From contig NZ_CABPRU010000012.1 in NCBI RefSeq assembly GCF_902459705.1, positions 62,001-126,000 on the forward strand: a stretch of DNA of 64,000 nucleotides. The letters run 5' to 3'. Of the stretch, positions 55,576 through 64,000 are shown one piece after another. The position numbers were made by a program, and so were the translations under genes. The notes beneath the pieces were generated by a model. It did not search any database. It had not been told where the DNA came from and saw nothing but the letters and a program-made list of their open reading frames with translations. The stretch's first letter is position 1, and each line of letters starts with the position of its first letter. The stretch comes from Pandoraea terrigena. GTDB taxonomy: Bacteria > Pseudomonadota > Gammaproteobacteria > Burkholderiales > Burkholderiaceae.

Positions 55576-57000
55576 ATGGACTCATCACTCAGCCCTCCTG
55601 CGGGCCGTGCCGCGCCCGAAGCGGCCCACGACAGCACGCGCGTGGCGGGCGCGCAACCTGTCTCGACCCTCGACCGATATTTCGGCATCACTGCGCTCGG
55701 ATCGACGTTCCGCACGGAAGTGATCGCGGGTATCACGACATTCCTCGCGGCGATGTACATCATCGTCGTCAACCCGGCCATTCTGTCGAAGACAGGCATG
55801 GCGTTCCCGGCGGCACTGACCGCCACGGTGCTCATCAGCTTCTTCGGCAGTTGTGCGATGGGGCTCTACGCCCGCAATCCGGTGCTGGTCGCGCCGGGCA
55901 TGGGGCTGAACGCGCTGTTCGCGTTCACCATGGTGCATGGCGTCGGCATGCCCTGGCAGACGGCGCTCGGCTGCGTGTTCTGGTCGGGCATCCTCTTCGC
56001 GCTGCTCGCCGCGCTCAATGTACGACGCTTCGTCGTCGAGGCGATCCCGGCGAACCTGCGCTACGCGATCTCGTGCGGTATCGGCCTGTTCATCACCGTG
56101 ATCGGCCTCGTCAACGCCAGGCTCGTGGTGGGCGACCCGGTCACGGTCGTGCGCCTGGCCCACCTGTCGCCGCCGACCGTCACGTTCCTCATCGGGCTGG
56201 CGCTCACGACCGTGCTCGTCGCGCGCCGCGTGAACGGTGCGTTGATGATCGGCATCATCGCGACCACGCTCATGGCCATTCCGGTCGGGCGTCTGTGGGG
56301 CGACGGGAGCGCGTATTTCCCCAAGGAAATCGCCACGGCCACGCTGGTGAACTTCCACGGCTTCTTCGCCGCGCCCGACTTCTCGGGCATCGGCCAGCTC
56401 GACCTGCTGGGCGCGCTCAAGGTCGCGTACCTGCCGTTCATCTTCGTGATGCTCTTCACCGCGTTCTTTGATACGCTCTCGACCTTCATGAGCATTGCCG
56501 AGGCCGGCAACATGAAGGATCGCGACGGCAATCCGCGCAATATGCGCCAGGCCATGATCGTCGATTCGTTCTCGGTGCTGATCTCCGGCCCGCTCGGCAC
56601 GAGCCCGGCGAACGCCTACATCGAATCGGCTGCCGGCATCGCACAAGGCGGGCGCACCGGGCTGACCGCCGTCGTATGCGCCCTGCTGTTTCTGCCGTTC
56701 CTGTTCGTGTCCCCGATGCTCTCGCTGGTGCCCGCCATCGCGACGGCGCCGGCGCTGATCCTGGTCGGGGTGTTTATGATGGAGTCCGTGGCGCGCATCG
56801 AATGGCACCGCATGGACGAGGCGATTCCGAGCTTCATCGCAGTCGTGATGATTCCGATTTCGTACTCGATCACCGACGGTATTGCCTATAGCTTCCTCGC
56901 GTTCGTCGTGCTCAAGCTGTTCACGGGGCGCGTCAAGGAGATCAAGCCGGCGATGTGGATCGTCGCCGCGCTGGCAGTGCTGCTGCTCACGCAAATGTAA
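55576..57000 (+). CDS. AzgA-family purine permease (second copy, purine locus)
   Basis: A 474-aa inner-membrane purine symporter paralogous to the protein at 2876-4168. It has a longer N-terminal tail (about 35 residues, Ser/Pro/Ala-rich), then ALGSTFRTEVIAGITTFLAA, VAPGMGLNALFAFTMVHG and AYIESAAGIAQGGRTGLTAV, the AzgA signature. I use the ATG at 55576 (MDSSLSPPAGRAA), with GGAG 10 nt upstream. guaD follows 20 bp later, so permease and guanine deaminase are one operon, which suggests guanine and/or hypoxanthine as substrates. Confidence 0.92.
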   Translation: MDSSLSPPAGRAAPEAAHDSTRVAGAQPVSTLDRYFGITALGSTFRTEVIAGITTFLAAMYIIVVNPAILSKTGMAFPAALTATVLISFFGSCAMGLYARNPVLVAPGMGLNALFAFTMVHGVGMPWQTALGCVFWSGILFALLAALNVRRFVVEAIPANLRYAISCGIGLFITVIGLVNARLVVGDPVTVVRLAHLSPPTVTFLIGLALTTVLVARRVNGALMIGIIATTLMAIPVGRLWGDGSAYFPKEIATATLVNFHGFFAAPDFSGIGQLDLLGALKVAYLPFIFVMLFTAFFDTLSTFMSIAEAGNMKDRDGNPRNMRQAMIVDSFSVLISGPLGTSPANAYIESAAGIAQGGRTGLTAVVCALLFLPFLFVSPMLSLVPAIATAPALILVGVFMMESVARIEWHRMDEAIPSFIAVVMIPISYSITDGIAYSFLAFVVLKLFTGRVKEIKPAMWIVAALAVLLLTQM

Positions 57001-57019
57001 CGAGGCAAGGACCCTGTAC

Positions 57020-58348
57020 ATGTCCACGACACACCAAGCCCTGCGCGCCGTGCGCGCGCAACTGGTCTACTTCACGCACGATCCCGCGCGCGCCTATCTC
57101 GATGGCTCGCCCGGCACCGTGCACCATACCGACGGCCTCGTCGCCTTTGAAAGCGGCCGCATCACCGCCGTTGGCGACTACGCCAAGGTGGCCCCTACGC
57201 TGCCCGACGACACGCCCATCGAAGACCTGCGCGACAAGGTCGTCACGCCCGGCTTCATCGACACGCACATCCACTACCCGCAGACGGACATGATCGCGTC
57301 GCCCGCGCCGGGGCTGCTGCCCTGGCTCGAGAAGTACACGTTCCCGACCGAGCGCCGGTTCGAGAATCCGGCGTACGCGGCCGACGTCGCCCAGTTCTTC
57401 CTCGACGAACTGCTGCGCGTTGGCACCACGAGCGCGCTGGTGTACTGCACGGTGCACCCCGGCTCGGCCGACGCCTTCTTCAAGGCGAGCGATGCGCGCA
57501 ATCTGCGCATGATCGCCGGCAAGGTGATGATGGATCGCAACTGCCCGGCGTTCCTGCGCGACACGGCCGAGAGCGGCGCGCGCGACAGCGAGGCGCTGAT
57601 TCAGCGCTGGCATCACCACGGGCGTCAGCTCTACGCGCTCACGCCACGCTTCGCGCCGACGTCGACGGAAGCCCAGTTGGGCGTTTGCGGCGAACTCGCC
57701 GCACAGTACCAGGACGTATTCATCCAGAGCCACGTGGCCGAAAACACGGACGAAGTCGAATGGGTGCGCTCGCTGTTTCCGGGGCACCGTAGCTACCTCG
57801 ACGTGTACGACCACTACAAGCTGCTGCGCAAGCGCGCCGTGTACGGGCATTGCATCTGGCTCGATGAGCATGACCGCCGCCGCATGTTCGAGACGGGCGC
57901 CGTCGCCGCGCATTGCCCGACGTCGAACCAGTTCCTCGGCAGCGGCCTGTTCGACTTTGCCGCGGCGGAAGCGAGCCGTATGCCGGTCACGCTCGCGACC
58001 GACGTCGGTGGCGGCTCGACCTTCTCGATGCTGCAAACGATGAACGAGGCACACAAGGTGGCACGCTTGTCGGGCTATCACCTCTCGGCCGAACGTATGT
58101 TCTATCTGGCCACCGAAGGCGCCGCGCACGCACTGGACCTGCACGGCACCATCGGCACGCTGGCCGTGGGCGCGGAGGCCGATTTCGTGGTGCTCGACCC
58201 GAAGGCCACGCCGCTGCTCGCGCGCCGCACGGCACTGGCCGAGTCGCTCGAAGAACTGCTGTTCGCGTTCGCCATGCTCGGCGACGATCGCGCCATCGCC
58301 ACGACCTACGCCGCCGGCCAGCCGGTGCATCGCCGCAAAACGCATTGA
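57020..58348 (+). CDS. guaD: Guanine deaminase GuaD
   Basis: A 442-aa amidohydrolase converting guanine to xanthine and ammonia. The zinc motif PGFIDTHIHYPQTDM opens the TIM barrel, followed by SHVAENTDEVEWVRSLFPG, VYGHCIWLDEHD and VTLATDVGGGSTFSML, all characteristic of guanine deaminases. AAGGA lies just upstream of the ATG at 57020. It is downstream of the AzgA-type permease and upstream of a strong terminator. With the deaminase and xdhABC it completes conversion of adenine and guanine to urate; no urate-degrading gene is in the window. Confidence 0.95.
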   Translation: MSTTHQALRAVRAQLVYFTHDPARAYLDGSPGTVHHTDGLVAFESGRITAVGDYAKVAPTLPDDTPIEDLRDKVVTPGFIDTHIHYPQTDMIASPAPGLLPWLEKYTFPTERRFENPAYAADVAQFFLDELLRVGTTSALVYCTVHPGSADAFFKASDARNLRMIAGKVMMDRNCPAFLRDTAESGARDSEALIQRWHHHGRQLYALTPRFAPTSTEAQLGVCGELAAQYQDVFIQSHVAENTDEVEWVRSLFPGHRSYLDVYDHYKLLRKRAVYGHCIWLDEHDRRRMFETGAVAAHCPTSNQFLGSGLFDFAAAEASRMPVTLATDVGGGSTFSMLQTMNEAHKVARLSGYHLSAERMFYLATEGAAHALDLHGTIGTLAVGAEADFVVLDPKATPLLARRTALAESLEELLFAFAMLGDDRAIATTYAAGQPVHRRKTH

Positions 58349-58364
58349 CGCATTGACGCACTGA
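58341..58364 (+). repeat. Three-copy 8-bp tandem repeat over the guaD stop
   Basis: CGCATTGA, CGCATTGA, CGCACTGA in tandem, each ending in TGA; the first copy contains the guaD stop codon. Probably replication slippage. Confidence 0.75.
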
Positions 58365-58518
58365 CGCGCCGGACATCCGCGCGGACGTTCGGGACGCTTC
58401 GCGATATCACGCAGCGTCACGTCTTACGCGAGAGAACGCGCGCCGTCGCCTTGGCACGACGCGCATTCCCTCGCGGTCACCGGCTGCGCGCAAGGGGCAT
58501 GCGGCCGGGGATCTCCTT

Positions 58519-58544
58519 GGGCAGCCGATCGGCTGCCCTTTTTT
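58519..58544 (+). terminator. Rho-independent terminator of the permease-guaD operon
   Basis: GGGCAGCC-GATC-GGCTGCCC followed by six T residues. Confidence 0.93.
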
Positions 58545-58587
58545 CCTTGGCCATCGCGCCCCCGGCGTACGCGCAGCACGCGACGAA

Positions 58588-58596
58588 TGCTATAAT
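58588..58596 (+). promoter_or_regulatory. Extended -10 promoter of the Mn-riboswitch transcript
   Basis: TG-C-TATAAT, a perfect extended -10, about 14 bp before the conserved 5' end of the riboswitch. The -35 is degenerate, as expected for extended -10 promoters. Confidence 0.75.
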
Positions 58597-58607
58597 CCGC
58601 TCCGATT

Positions 58608-58720
58608 CATTGGGGAGTAGCCGCCCTGTCGGGGACAGTTGTCTCGACAGGGGCGTACGTCAACAGACTTGGCCGGTTCCGGCTATGGCGTGCGCAGCCC
58701 TCGGGCCTGGCGAGACCGAT
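58608..58720 (+). promoter_or_regulatory. yybP-ykoY manganese riboswitch
   Basis: The two conserved loops of this class are present: TTGGGGAGTAGCC at the 5' end (L1) and GGCGAGACC at the 3' end (L3, 58709-58717), joined by paired stems including CCTGTC...GACAGG. The class senses Mn(II) and usually activates exporter genes. The downstream gene encodes a GDT1/UPF0016 protein, which fits. Confidence 0.88.
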
Positions 58721-58799
58721 GACGATGCTTCCGCCATCCGGGCCGGGACGCATGGTCATTGGCTCGCATATTCACGGCCCGGCGGAGATACATAACAAG

Positions 58800-59357
58800 A
58801 TGTCCCCTTTCCTCGTCTCGACCGGCGTGGTCGCGCTCGCCGAAATCGGCGATAAAACCCAACTGCTGTCCCTCGTGCTCGCTGCGCGCTTCAAGAAGCC
58901 CGTGCCGATCATTCTCGGCATTCTCGTCGCCACGCTCGCCAATCATGGCTTTGCCGGTGCCGTCGGCGAATGGCTCTCCACGGCGATCAGTCCCACCGTC
59001 ATGAAGTGGGCCGTCGTCGCGTCGTTCCTCGGCATGGCAATCTGGATTCTCATCCCCGACAAGCTCGATGAAGACGAGACGACCACGCGTCGCAAGTTCG
59101 GCGTGTTCGTGACGACCGTCTTCACGTTCTTCATTGCCGAGATGGGCGACAAGACGCAGATCGCCACGGTGATGCTCGCCGCACGCTACCAGGACTTCTT
59201 TGGCGTGGTCGCAGGCACCACCCTTGGCATGATGCTCGCCAACGTGCCCGCCGTGCTCGTGGGCCACAAATTCGCCGGCCGCCTGCCGACCCGGGCCGTC
59301 CACGCCGTCGCCGCCGTGATCTTCGCGGTGCTCGGCATCATCACGTTGATGCAGTAA
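58800..59357 (+). CDS. GDT1/TMEM165 (UPF0016) family protein, probable Mn2+ exporter
   Basis: A 185-aa inner-membrane protein with six predicted TM segments in two homologous halves. Each half carries the signature ExGDKT: ALAEIGDKTQ (Glu15) and FIAEMGDKTQ (about residue 120), which bind the transported cation. Family members include MneA, the Mn2+ exporter of Vibrio cholerae. The ATG at 58800 is preferred because the frame upstream of it is riboswitch sequence. Regulation by a yybP-ykoY riboswitch strongly supports manganese as substrate. Pairs functionally with the importer mntH at 31.5 kb. Confidence 0.93.
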   Translation: MSPFLVSTGVVALAEIGDKTQLLSLVLAARFKKPVPIILGILVATLANHGFAGAVGEWLSTAISPTVMKWAVVASFLGMAIWILIPDKLDEDETTTRRKFGVFVTTVFTFFIAEMGDKTQIATVMLAARYQDFFGVVAGTTLGMMLANVPAVLVGHKFAGRLPTRAVHAVAAVIFAVLGIITLMQ

Positions 59358-59364
59358 ACGGCAA

Positions 59365-59414
59365 ACGCCGAGGCGAGGCGCGCGTCTCGATGACGCATCG
59401 TCTCGCCTCGGCGT
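59365..59414. terminator. Bidirectional hairpin between GDT1 and DUF4136 genes
   Basis: ACGCCGAGGCGAG (59365-59377) pairs perfectly with CTCGCCTCGGCGT (59402-59414), a 13-bp stem with a 24-nt loop. On the minus strand TTGCCGTTT follows, so it probably ends the DUF4136 transcript as well. Confidence 0.65.
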
Positions 59415-59473
59415 GAGACGGTCGCTTGCCGGCAGCCCGCCGGGCGTGTGCCTGACGCCCGCCGGATACCTAC

Positions 59474-60082
59474 CTACTGCCCGACCTTCTGCTCAACATT
59501 GACCGTGCGCCCGCTCGGGAACGGCAACTGCCGCAGGGCAGCGTCGATCAGGTACGGCATGGCGGACGCGAGCGACGTGCCCGCGTCGCTGGTATTGGCC
59601 TGCACTCGGTAGACCTCCCTGCCACTCGCCCGGTCAGTGAAGCGCAACTGCAAACCGGCCAGCCCATAGGGATAATTGCGCTCGACGTACGCTGGCGGCG
59701 CGCCGAACGGATAGCCGTACCCGCCCCACGGACGCCCCCACGGCCCCCACGGGCCGGGCGCAAACATCGGCTCGTAGACTGGCTCGGTCACGCGCATCAT
59801 CTGCTGGGTGATGCCGTAACGCATCCCGATCAGATAATGTGCACTCGACGGACTCTGCTCGCTGAATCCGTCTCCGGCCAGACGTGTGCGCAGCCACTGC
59901 TCGTAAGTGGCGTGCTCCTGATTGTTCTGCTGTTCGGGCGTGCGCGTGAGCGCGTAAGTCCGCGGACCGTCGAAGCCCGGTGAACCGCCAAACGCGGTCA
60001 CCTGGCTCGTGACCGTGCTGGCACACCCTGCCAGCAAGACGCTGACGACGGCCAACGTCGCCAAGGCCCATCGTTTTCCCAT
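59474..60082 (-). CDS. DUF4136 lipoprotein
   Basis: A 202-aa lipoprotein. Lipobox LAGC gives Cys20 with Ala at +2, predicting outer-membrane sorting. The mature protein begins ASTVTSQVTAFGGSPGFDG, then RTYALTRTPEQQNNQEHATYE, and has a Pro/Gly/Trp-rich middle (PGPWGPWGRPWGGYGYPFG) typical of DUF4136 proteins, with a folded C-terminal part (GLAGLQLRFTDRASGREVYR). Function unknown. I start at the ATG at 60082 (MGKRWALATL), discarding 38 basic upstream codons. Divergent from pepN. Confidence 0.85.
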   Translation of the reverse strand: MGKRWALATLAVVSVLLAGCASTVTSQVTAFGGSPGFDGPRTYALTRTPEQQNNQEHATYEQWLRTRLAGDGFSEQSPSSAHYLIGMRYGITQQMMRVTEPVYEPMFAPGPWGPWGRPWGGYGYPFGAPPAYVERNYPYGLAGLQLRFTDRASGREVYRVQANTSDAGTSLASAMPYLIDAALRQLPFPSGRTVNVEQKVGQ

Positions 60083-60242
60083 GATCGACTGCTCCAGTGA
60101 AAGGCCGGGCGCACCGCTGCGCGCCGCTCGCGCCGATTTAAGCATAGGACGGCGCAGTGCGCACATCCGATACCTTTGACGGCAACGCGGAAGCAAAATT
60201 CAGCAAATCGCACGGATGAACGCGAACGCGCCGCCAGTCCGT

Positions 60243-60248
60243 TACAAT
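60243..60248 (+). promoter_or_regulatory. Candidate -10 box for pepN
   Basis: TACAAT lies 34 bp upstream of the pepN ATG at 60283. There is no clear Shine-Dalgarno sequence between them. Confidence 0.45.
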
Positions 60249-60282
60249 TTACCCATCCTTGGCCGTCCGCAAAACACCGTCC

Positions 60283-62994
60283 ATGCTCAGAACCGACCTC
60301 GCAGGTGTCATCCAACGCTCCGACTATACGCCCCCGGCGTATCTGATCGACACCGTTCAACTCGACTTCGACCTCGCCCCCGACGTCACCACCGTGACCA
60401 GCCGACTGCGCGTGCGCCGCAACCCGGCCGGTCCCGGTGGCGCGCTCGAACTGGTGGGCCAAGGCCTGCAACTGGTGAGTCTCGAACTCGACGGCAAGCC
60501 TTGGGACGGCTACCGCACTGGCGAGGAAACGCTCACGGTCGACGCGCCGCCCGAGGCGTTCGACCTCACGCTCGTCACGCGCTGCCGCCCACAGGAAAAC
60601 ACGTCGCTCATGGGGCTGTATGTCTCGGGCGGCAACTTCTTCACGCAATGCGAGGCCGAGGGCTTTCGCAAGATCACGTACTTCCTCGACCGTCCGGACG
60701 TGATGGCGACGTACACGGTGACGCTGCGCGCCGATCGCGACGCGTATCCGGTGTTGCTGGCCAACGGCAACCTGATCGACCAGGGCCATCTGCCCGACGG
60801 CCGTCACTTCGCCGTCTGGGACGACCCATTCAAGAAGCCGAGCTACCTGTTCGCGCTGGTCGCTGGCCGGCTGGTATGCCGTGAGGAGCGCCTGGTTGCC
60901 GGTGACGGCCGCGAGAAGCTGCTTCAGGTCTGGGTACAGCCGCAAGATCTGGAGAAGACCGAACATGCGATGCACTCGCTGGTCAACTCGATCCGTTGGG
61001 ACGAGCAGCGCTTCGGCCGCGTGCTCGATCTCGACCGCTTCATGATCGTCGCCGTGAGCGACTTCAACATGGGCGCGATGGAAAACAAGGGCCTGAACAT
61101 CTTCAATACGAAGTATGTCCTGGCCGATGCCGCCACCGCGACCGACGACGACTTCGGCAACATCGAAGCCGTGGTGGGCCACGAGTACTTCCATAACTGG
61201 ACCGGCAATCGCGTGACCTGCCGCGACTGGTTCCAGTTGAGCCTGAAGGAAGGCCTGACCGTGTTCCGCGACCAGGAATTCTCGGCCGACATGATGGGCT
61301 CCGAGTCGGGCCGTGCCGTCAAGCGTATCGACGACGTACGCGTGCTGCGTCAAGCCCAGTTCCCGGAAGATGCCGGTCCGATGGCGCACCCGGTGCGTCC
61401 GGAGAGCTACGTCGAGATCAACAACTTCTACACGGTCACCGTCTACGAAAAGGGCGCCGAAGTCGTGCGCATGTATCAGACGCTGCTCGGGCGCGACGGC
61501 TTCCGCCGGGGCATGGACCTGTACTTCGAGCGTCACGACGGCCAGGCGGTGACGTGCGACGAGTTCCGCGCCGCGATGGCCGATGCCAATCAGCGCGATC
61601 TCACGCAGTTCGGCCGCTGGTACAGCCAGGCGGGCACCCCGCGCGTGACGGTCGAGGCCGCCTACGACGAGGCCGCGCACACCTATACGCTCACGCTCAC
61701 CCAGCGCTGCCCGAAGGTCGGCGTAGAGCTGCAGGACAGCAAGCTCGTCAAGCAGCCGCTCCATATCCCGTTCGCCGTCGGCCTGCTCGATCGCGACGGA
61801 CGCGACATGGCCGTGCGCCTGACCGGCCATGCCAACGACGCCCCGGCGCTCACCACGCATGTGCTCGACTTCACGCAGGAACGGCAAAGCTTCACGTTCG
61901 TCGACGTGCCGCATTACCCAATGCCGTCGCTGCTGCGCGGGTTCTCGGCGCCGGTGATCGTCGAGCACGAATACACCATCGACGAACTCGCGTTCCTGAT
62001 GGCGCACGACAGCGATCCGTTCAACCGCTGGGAAGCGGGACAGCGTCTGGCCACGCGTCAGTTGCTGGCGCTCGTCGAATCGATTCAGATGGGCCAGTTG
62101 CCGAGCGTCGACAGCTATGTGCTCGAAGCCTTCCGCCAGGTGCTGCGCGACGAAACGCTCGACCCGGCCTTCCGCGCACAAGCGCTCACGCTACCGGCCG
62201 AATCGTACCTCGGTGAGCAGATGACGGAAATCGACCCGGCAGCCATTCACGCCGCGCGTCAGTATCTGCGTCAGCGCCTGGCCGCGTCGCTGCATACCGA
62301 GTGGCTCGCGGCGTATCACAACCATCGCGTGCCGGGCGCGTACCGCCCCGACGCCGCCTCGGCAGGCGAGCGCGCACTGAAGAACCTCGCGCTGTCGTAC
62401 CTGATGGAACCCTCGGATGCCAGTGTGGAGCGCACCGCCCGCACCCAATACGATTCGGCCGACAACATGACGGACCGTTTCGCCGCGCTCACCGCGCTCG
62501 TACAACGTGGCGGCGCCGCGCGCGAGAGCGATGCGGCGCATGGGTCGAACCATGCCGCCGAGGCGCTGGCAGATTTCTATCAGCGCTTCGAGCACGAGCC
62601 GCTCGCCGTCGACAAGTGGTTCGCGCTGCAAGCCATCCAACGCGGCGACGGCGGCCATTGCGTGATCGACGCCGTGCGTGCACTCATGGGACATCCGGCC
62701 TTCACGCTCAAGAATCCCAACCGCGCGCGTTCACTGATTTTCAGCTTCTGCAGCGGCAATCCGGCGCAGTTCCACGCGGCTGATGGCTCCGGTTATCGAT
62801 TCTGGGCCGAGCAGGTGCTCGCACTCGACGCGCTGAACCCGCAGGTGGCCGCGCGACTGGCCCGCGTGCTCGACCGCTGGCGCAAGTACACGCCGACCCT
62901 GCGCGACCATATGCGCCAGGCGTTGCAGCAGGTCTCCCAGCACACCGCGTTGTCGAAGGATGTGCGCGAGATCGTCGATAAATCGCTCGCCTGA
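60283..62994 (+). CDS. pepN: Aminopeptidase N (M1 family, PepN)
   Basis: A 903-aa cytoplasmic zinc aminopeptidase. The exopeptidase motif GAMENKG (near residue 263) and the zinc motif HEYFHNWTGNRVTC (near residue 299), with the downstream Glu in LKEGLTVFRDQEF, are intact. YLRQRLAASLH and the C-terminal helical repeat region follow. The length agrees with proteobacterial PepN (about 870-900). I use the ATG at 60283; an earlier TTG at 60259 adds eight residues. It ends at a strong hairpin terminator. Confidence 0.95.
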   Translation: MLRTDLAGVIQRSDYTPPAYLIDTVQLDFDLAPDVTTVTSRLRVRRNPAGPGGALELVGQGLQLVSLELDGKPWDGYRTGEETLTVDAPPEAFDLTLVTRCRPQENTSLMGLYVSGGNFFTQCEAEGFRKITYFLDRPDVMATYTVTLRADRDAYPVLLANGNLIDQGHLPDGRHFAVWDDPFKKPSYLFALVAGRLVCREERLVAGDGREKLLQVWVQPQDLEKTEHAMHSLVNSIRWDEQRFGRVLDLDRFMIVAVSDFNMGAMENKGLNIFNTKYVLADAATATDDDFGNIEAVVGHEYFHNWTGNRVTCRDWFQLSLKEGLTVFRDQEFSADMMGSESGRAVKRIDDVRVLRQAQFPEDAGPMAHPVRPESYVEINNFYTVTVYEKGAEVVRMYQTLLGRDGFRRGMDLYFERHDGQAVTCDEFRAAMADANQRDLTQFGRWYSQAGTPRVTVEAAYDEAAHTYTLTLTQRCPKVGVELQDSKLVKQPLHIPFAVGLLDRDGRDMAVRLTGHANDAPALTTHVLDFTQERQSFTFVDVPHYPMPSLLRGFSAPVIVEHEYTIDELAFLMAHDSDPFNRWEAGQRLATRQLLALVESIQMGQLPSVDSYVLEAFRQVLRDETLDPAFRAQALTLPAESYLGEQMTEIDPAAIHAARQYLRQRLAASLHTEWLAAYHNHRVPGAYRPDAASAGERALKNLALSYLMEPSDASVERTARTQYDSADNMTDRFAALTALVQRGGAARESDAAHGSNHAAEALADFYQRFEHEPLAVDKWFALQAIQRGDGGHCVIDAVRALMGHPAFTLKNPNRARSLIFSFCSGNPAQFHAADGSGYRFWAEQVLALDALNPQVAARLARVLDRWRKYTPTLRDHMRQALQQVSQHTALSKDVREIVDKSLA

Positions 62995-63018
62995 ACCGCC
63001 CCGCCCCGCAAGCACGAC

Positions 63019-63053
63019 ACGCCGCCGATGCGCCCCCGCATCGGCGGCGTTTT
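63019..63053. terminator. Terminator between pepN and metE
   Basis: ACGCCGCCGATGCG, loop of four C, then CGCATCGGCGGCGT and TTT. A perfect 14-bp stem between convergent genes. Confidence 0.88.
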
Positions 63054-63110
63054 GCCTTCGGCGCCATGCGTGGGCATACGCAGACATACGCAGGCGAGGG
63101 ACGCGGCGTG

Positions 63111-64000
63111 TCAGGCCGCCAGCGCTTGTTGTTGCCCCGCCGATAGACGCGCCCGCACGGCCTTCGCGGCCGCGACCATATTCATCAACGCACCGTCGAC
63201 CTGCGACCAGTCACGGGTCTTCAAACCACAATCGGGGTTGATCCACAGACGCTCTGCCGGAATGCGCTCAAGCGCCGCCTCGATCAGACGCTCCATTTCC
63301 GCCTGCGACGGCACACGCGGCGAGTGAATGTCGTACACACCCGGGCCGATCTCGTTCGGATACGCGAAGGCTTCGAAGGCACTGAGCAGCGCCATGTCCG
63401 AGCGCGTGGTCTCGATGGAGATCACATCAGCGTCGAGCGCGGCAACCGACGGCAAAATGTCTTGGAACGCCGAATAGCACATATGGGTGTGGATCTGCGT
63501 GTCGTCGGCCACGCCCGATGAACACACGCGAAACGCGCGCACCGCCCACGCGAGATACGACGGCCAATCGCTCTCGCGCAGCGGCAGCCCCTCGCGCAGT
63601 GCAGGTTCGTCGATCTGAATCACCCGCACGCCCGCCTTTTCCAGCGCCGCCACTTCCTCGCGCAGCGCCAGCGCAATCTGCAGCGCCGTGAGTTCGCGCG
63701 GCTGGTCGTCGCGCACAAACGACCATTGCAGCATTGTCACCGGCCCGGTCAACATGCCCTTGACCGGCTTGTCGGTCAGTTGCTGCGCGTAAGCGCTCCA
63801 CGTGACGGTCATCGGTTCGGGCAGATACACGTCGCCATAGATCACCGGTGGCTTCACACAGCGAGAGCCGTAGCTCTGCACCCAGCCATGCTCGGTAATC
63901 ACGAAACCCCAGAGCAGGTCGCCGAAGTACTCGACCATGTCGTTGCGTTCGGCCTCGCCATGCACGAGCACGTCGAGGCCGTAGGCTTCCTGCTTCTCGA
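63111..64000 (-). CDS. metE: Cobalamin-independent methionine synthase MetE, 5'-truncated
   Basis: The frame is open to the right edge, so this is the C-terminal 296 codons of a roughly 760-aa enzyme. It transfers methyl from methyltetrahydropteroyl-triglutamate to homocysteine. The C-terminal barrel is well preserved: [29 protein letters not shown] and THMCYSAF with zinc-ligand His/Cys, [11 protein letters not shown], and NPDCGLKTR with the third Cys. Because it is the last exon-like stretch in the window, the start, promoter and any metR neighbour are outside. Confidence 0.96.
   Translation of the reverse strand, partial: EKQEAYGLDVLVHGEAERNDMVEYFGDLLWGFVITEHGWVQSYGSRCVKPPVIYGDVYLPEPMTVTWSAYAQQLTDKPVKGMLTGPVTMLQWSFVRDDQPRELTALQIALALREEVAALEKAGVRVIQIDEPALREGLPLRESDWPSYLAWAVRAFRVCSSGVADDTQIHTHMCYSAFQDILPSVAALDADVISIETTRSDMALLSAFEAFAYPNEIGPGVYDIHSPRVPSQAEMERLIEAALERIPAERLWINPDCGLKTRDWSQVDGALMNMVAAAKAVRARLSAGQQQALAA

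Noticed and set aside
59998-62181. Long minus-strand frame (727 codons) opposite pepN
   Set aside because: Low-complexity His/Val/Arg composition and no family features; pepN on the other strand has intact M1 motifs.

Overview
The window is about 64 kb of GC-rich, gene-dense chromosome from a Gram-negative betaproteobacterium. Burkholderiaceae is well supported: an OmpC/PhoE-class porin ending in Phe, a DUF3563 small protein, the SOS mutasome imuA-imuB-dnaE2, a roughly 180-kDa NAD-glutamate dehydrogenase, and CueR/CopA/CopZ copper control. Pandoraea or a close relative is my best guess, from overall flavour rather than a marker gene. I see no rRNA, tRNA, CRISPR array, prophage or intact insertion sequence. 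Both ends cut genes: a PF10118 hydrolase on the left and metE on the right.

Layout. 0-1.7 kb: hydrolase fragment, then a 1.1-kb non-coding block made of a long inverted repeat around a four-copy 70-bp tandem repeat. 1.7-8.1 kb: porin, AzgA-type purine permease, GNAT acetyltransferase divergent from a MocR/GntR-aminotransferase regulator, MFS exporter. 8.3-15.7 kb: giant NAD-GDH, RNA helicase dbpA, a lipoprotein. 15.7-20 kb: LysR regulator divergent from a DadA-type amino-acid dehydrogenase, a GltI-like binding protein and an Asp/Glu racemase, probably an acidic D/L-amino-acid utilisation locus. 20.4-23.8 kb: a GGDEF-EAL protein and an HDOD-GAF protein. 24.2-25.6 kb: xanthine/urate-type permease. 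25.7-31.4 kb: LexA-controlled imuA-imuB-dnaE2. 31.5-33.3 kb: mntH and a DUF1348 protein. 33.5-35.4 kb: three outer-membrane lipoproteins (CsgG family, DUF4810, DUF799). 35.7-40.8 kb: a 46-aa DUF3563 gene, cueR, an EEP hydrolase, copA and copZ. 41-42 kb: FMN riboswitch and ribB. 42-47.3 kb: CPA2 antiporter, then DUF2848, a GntR regulator and an amidase. 47.5 kb: dsbB. 48.1-58.4 kb: purine catabolism (LysR regulator, xdhABC, adenine/adenosine deaminase, a second AzgA-type permease, guaD). 58.6-64 kb: Mn riboswitch with a GDT1/UPF0016 exporter, DUF4136 lipoprotein, pepN, metE fragment.

How the genes work together. The purine block is a near-complete peripheral route: uptake, adenine to hypoxanthine, guanine to xanthine, and hypoxanthine/xanthine to urate. 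The xdhA promoter and the distal permease-guaD promoter share a two-part element with identical 12-bp spacing, so they are probably co-regulated, plausibly by the LysR gene next to xdhA. The copper block has two divergent 19-bp-spacer promoters typical of CueR control. Manganese import (mntH) and probable export (riboswitch-controlled GDT1 protein) both lie in the window.

The best candidates for undescribed biology are the nested repeat block at 636-1510, the three-lipoprotein CsgG/DUF4810/DUF799 operon without curli genes, the shared purine promoter element, the DUF2848-GntR-amidase unit, and the racemase/dehydrogenase/orphan binding-protein locus. Functions come from motif recognition by eye; no database search was run.
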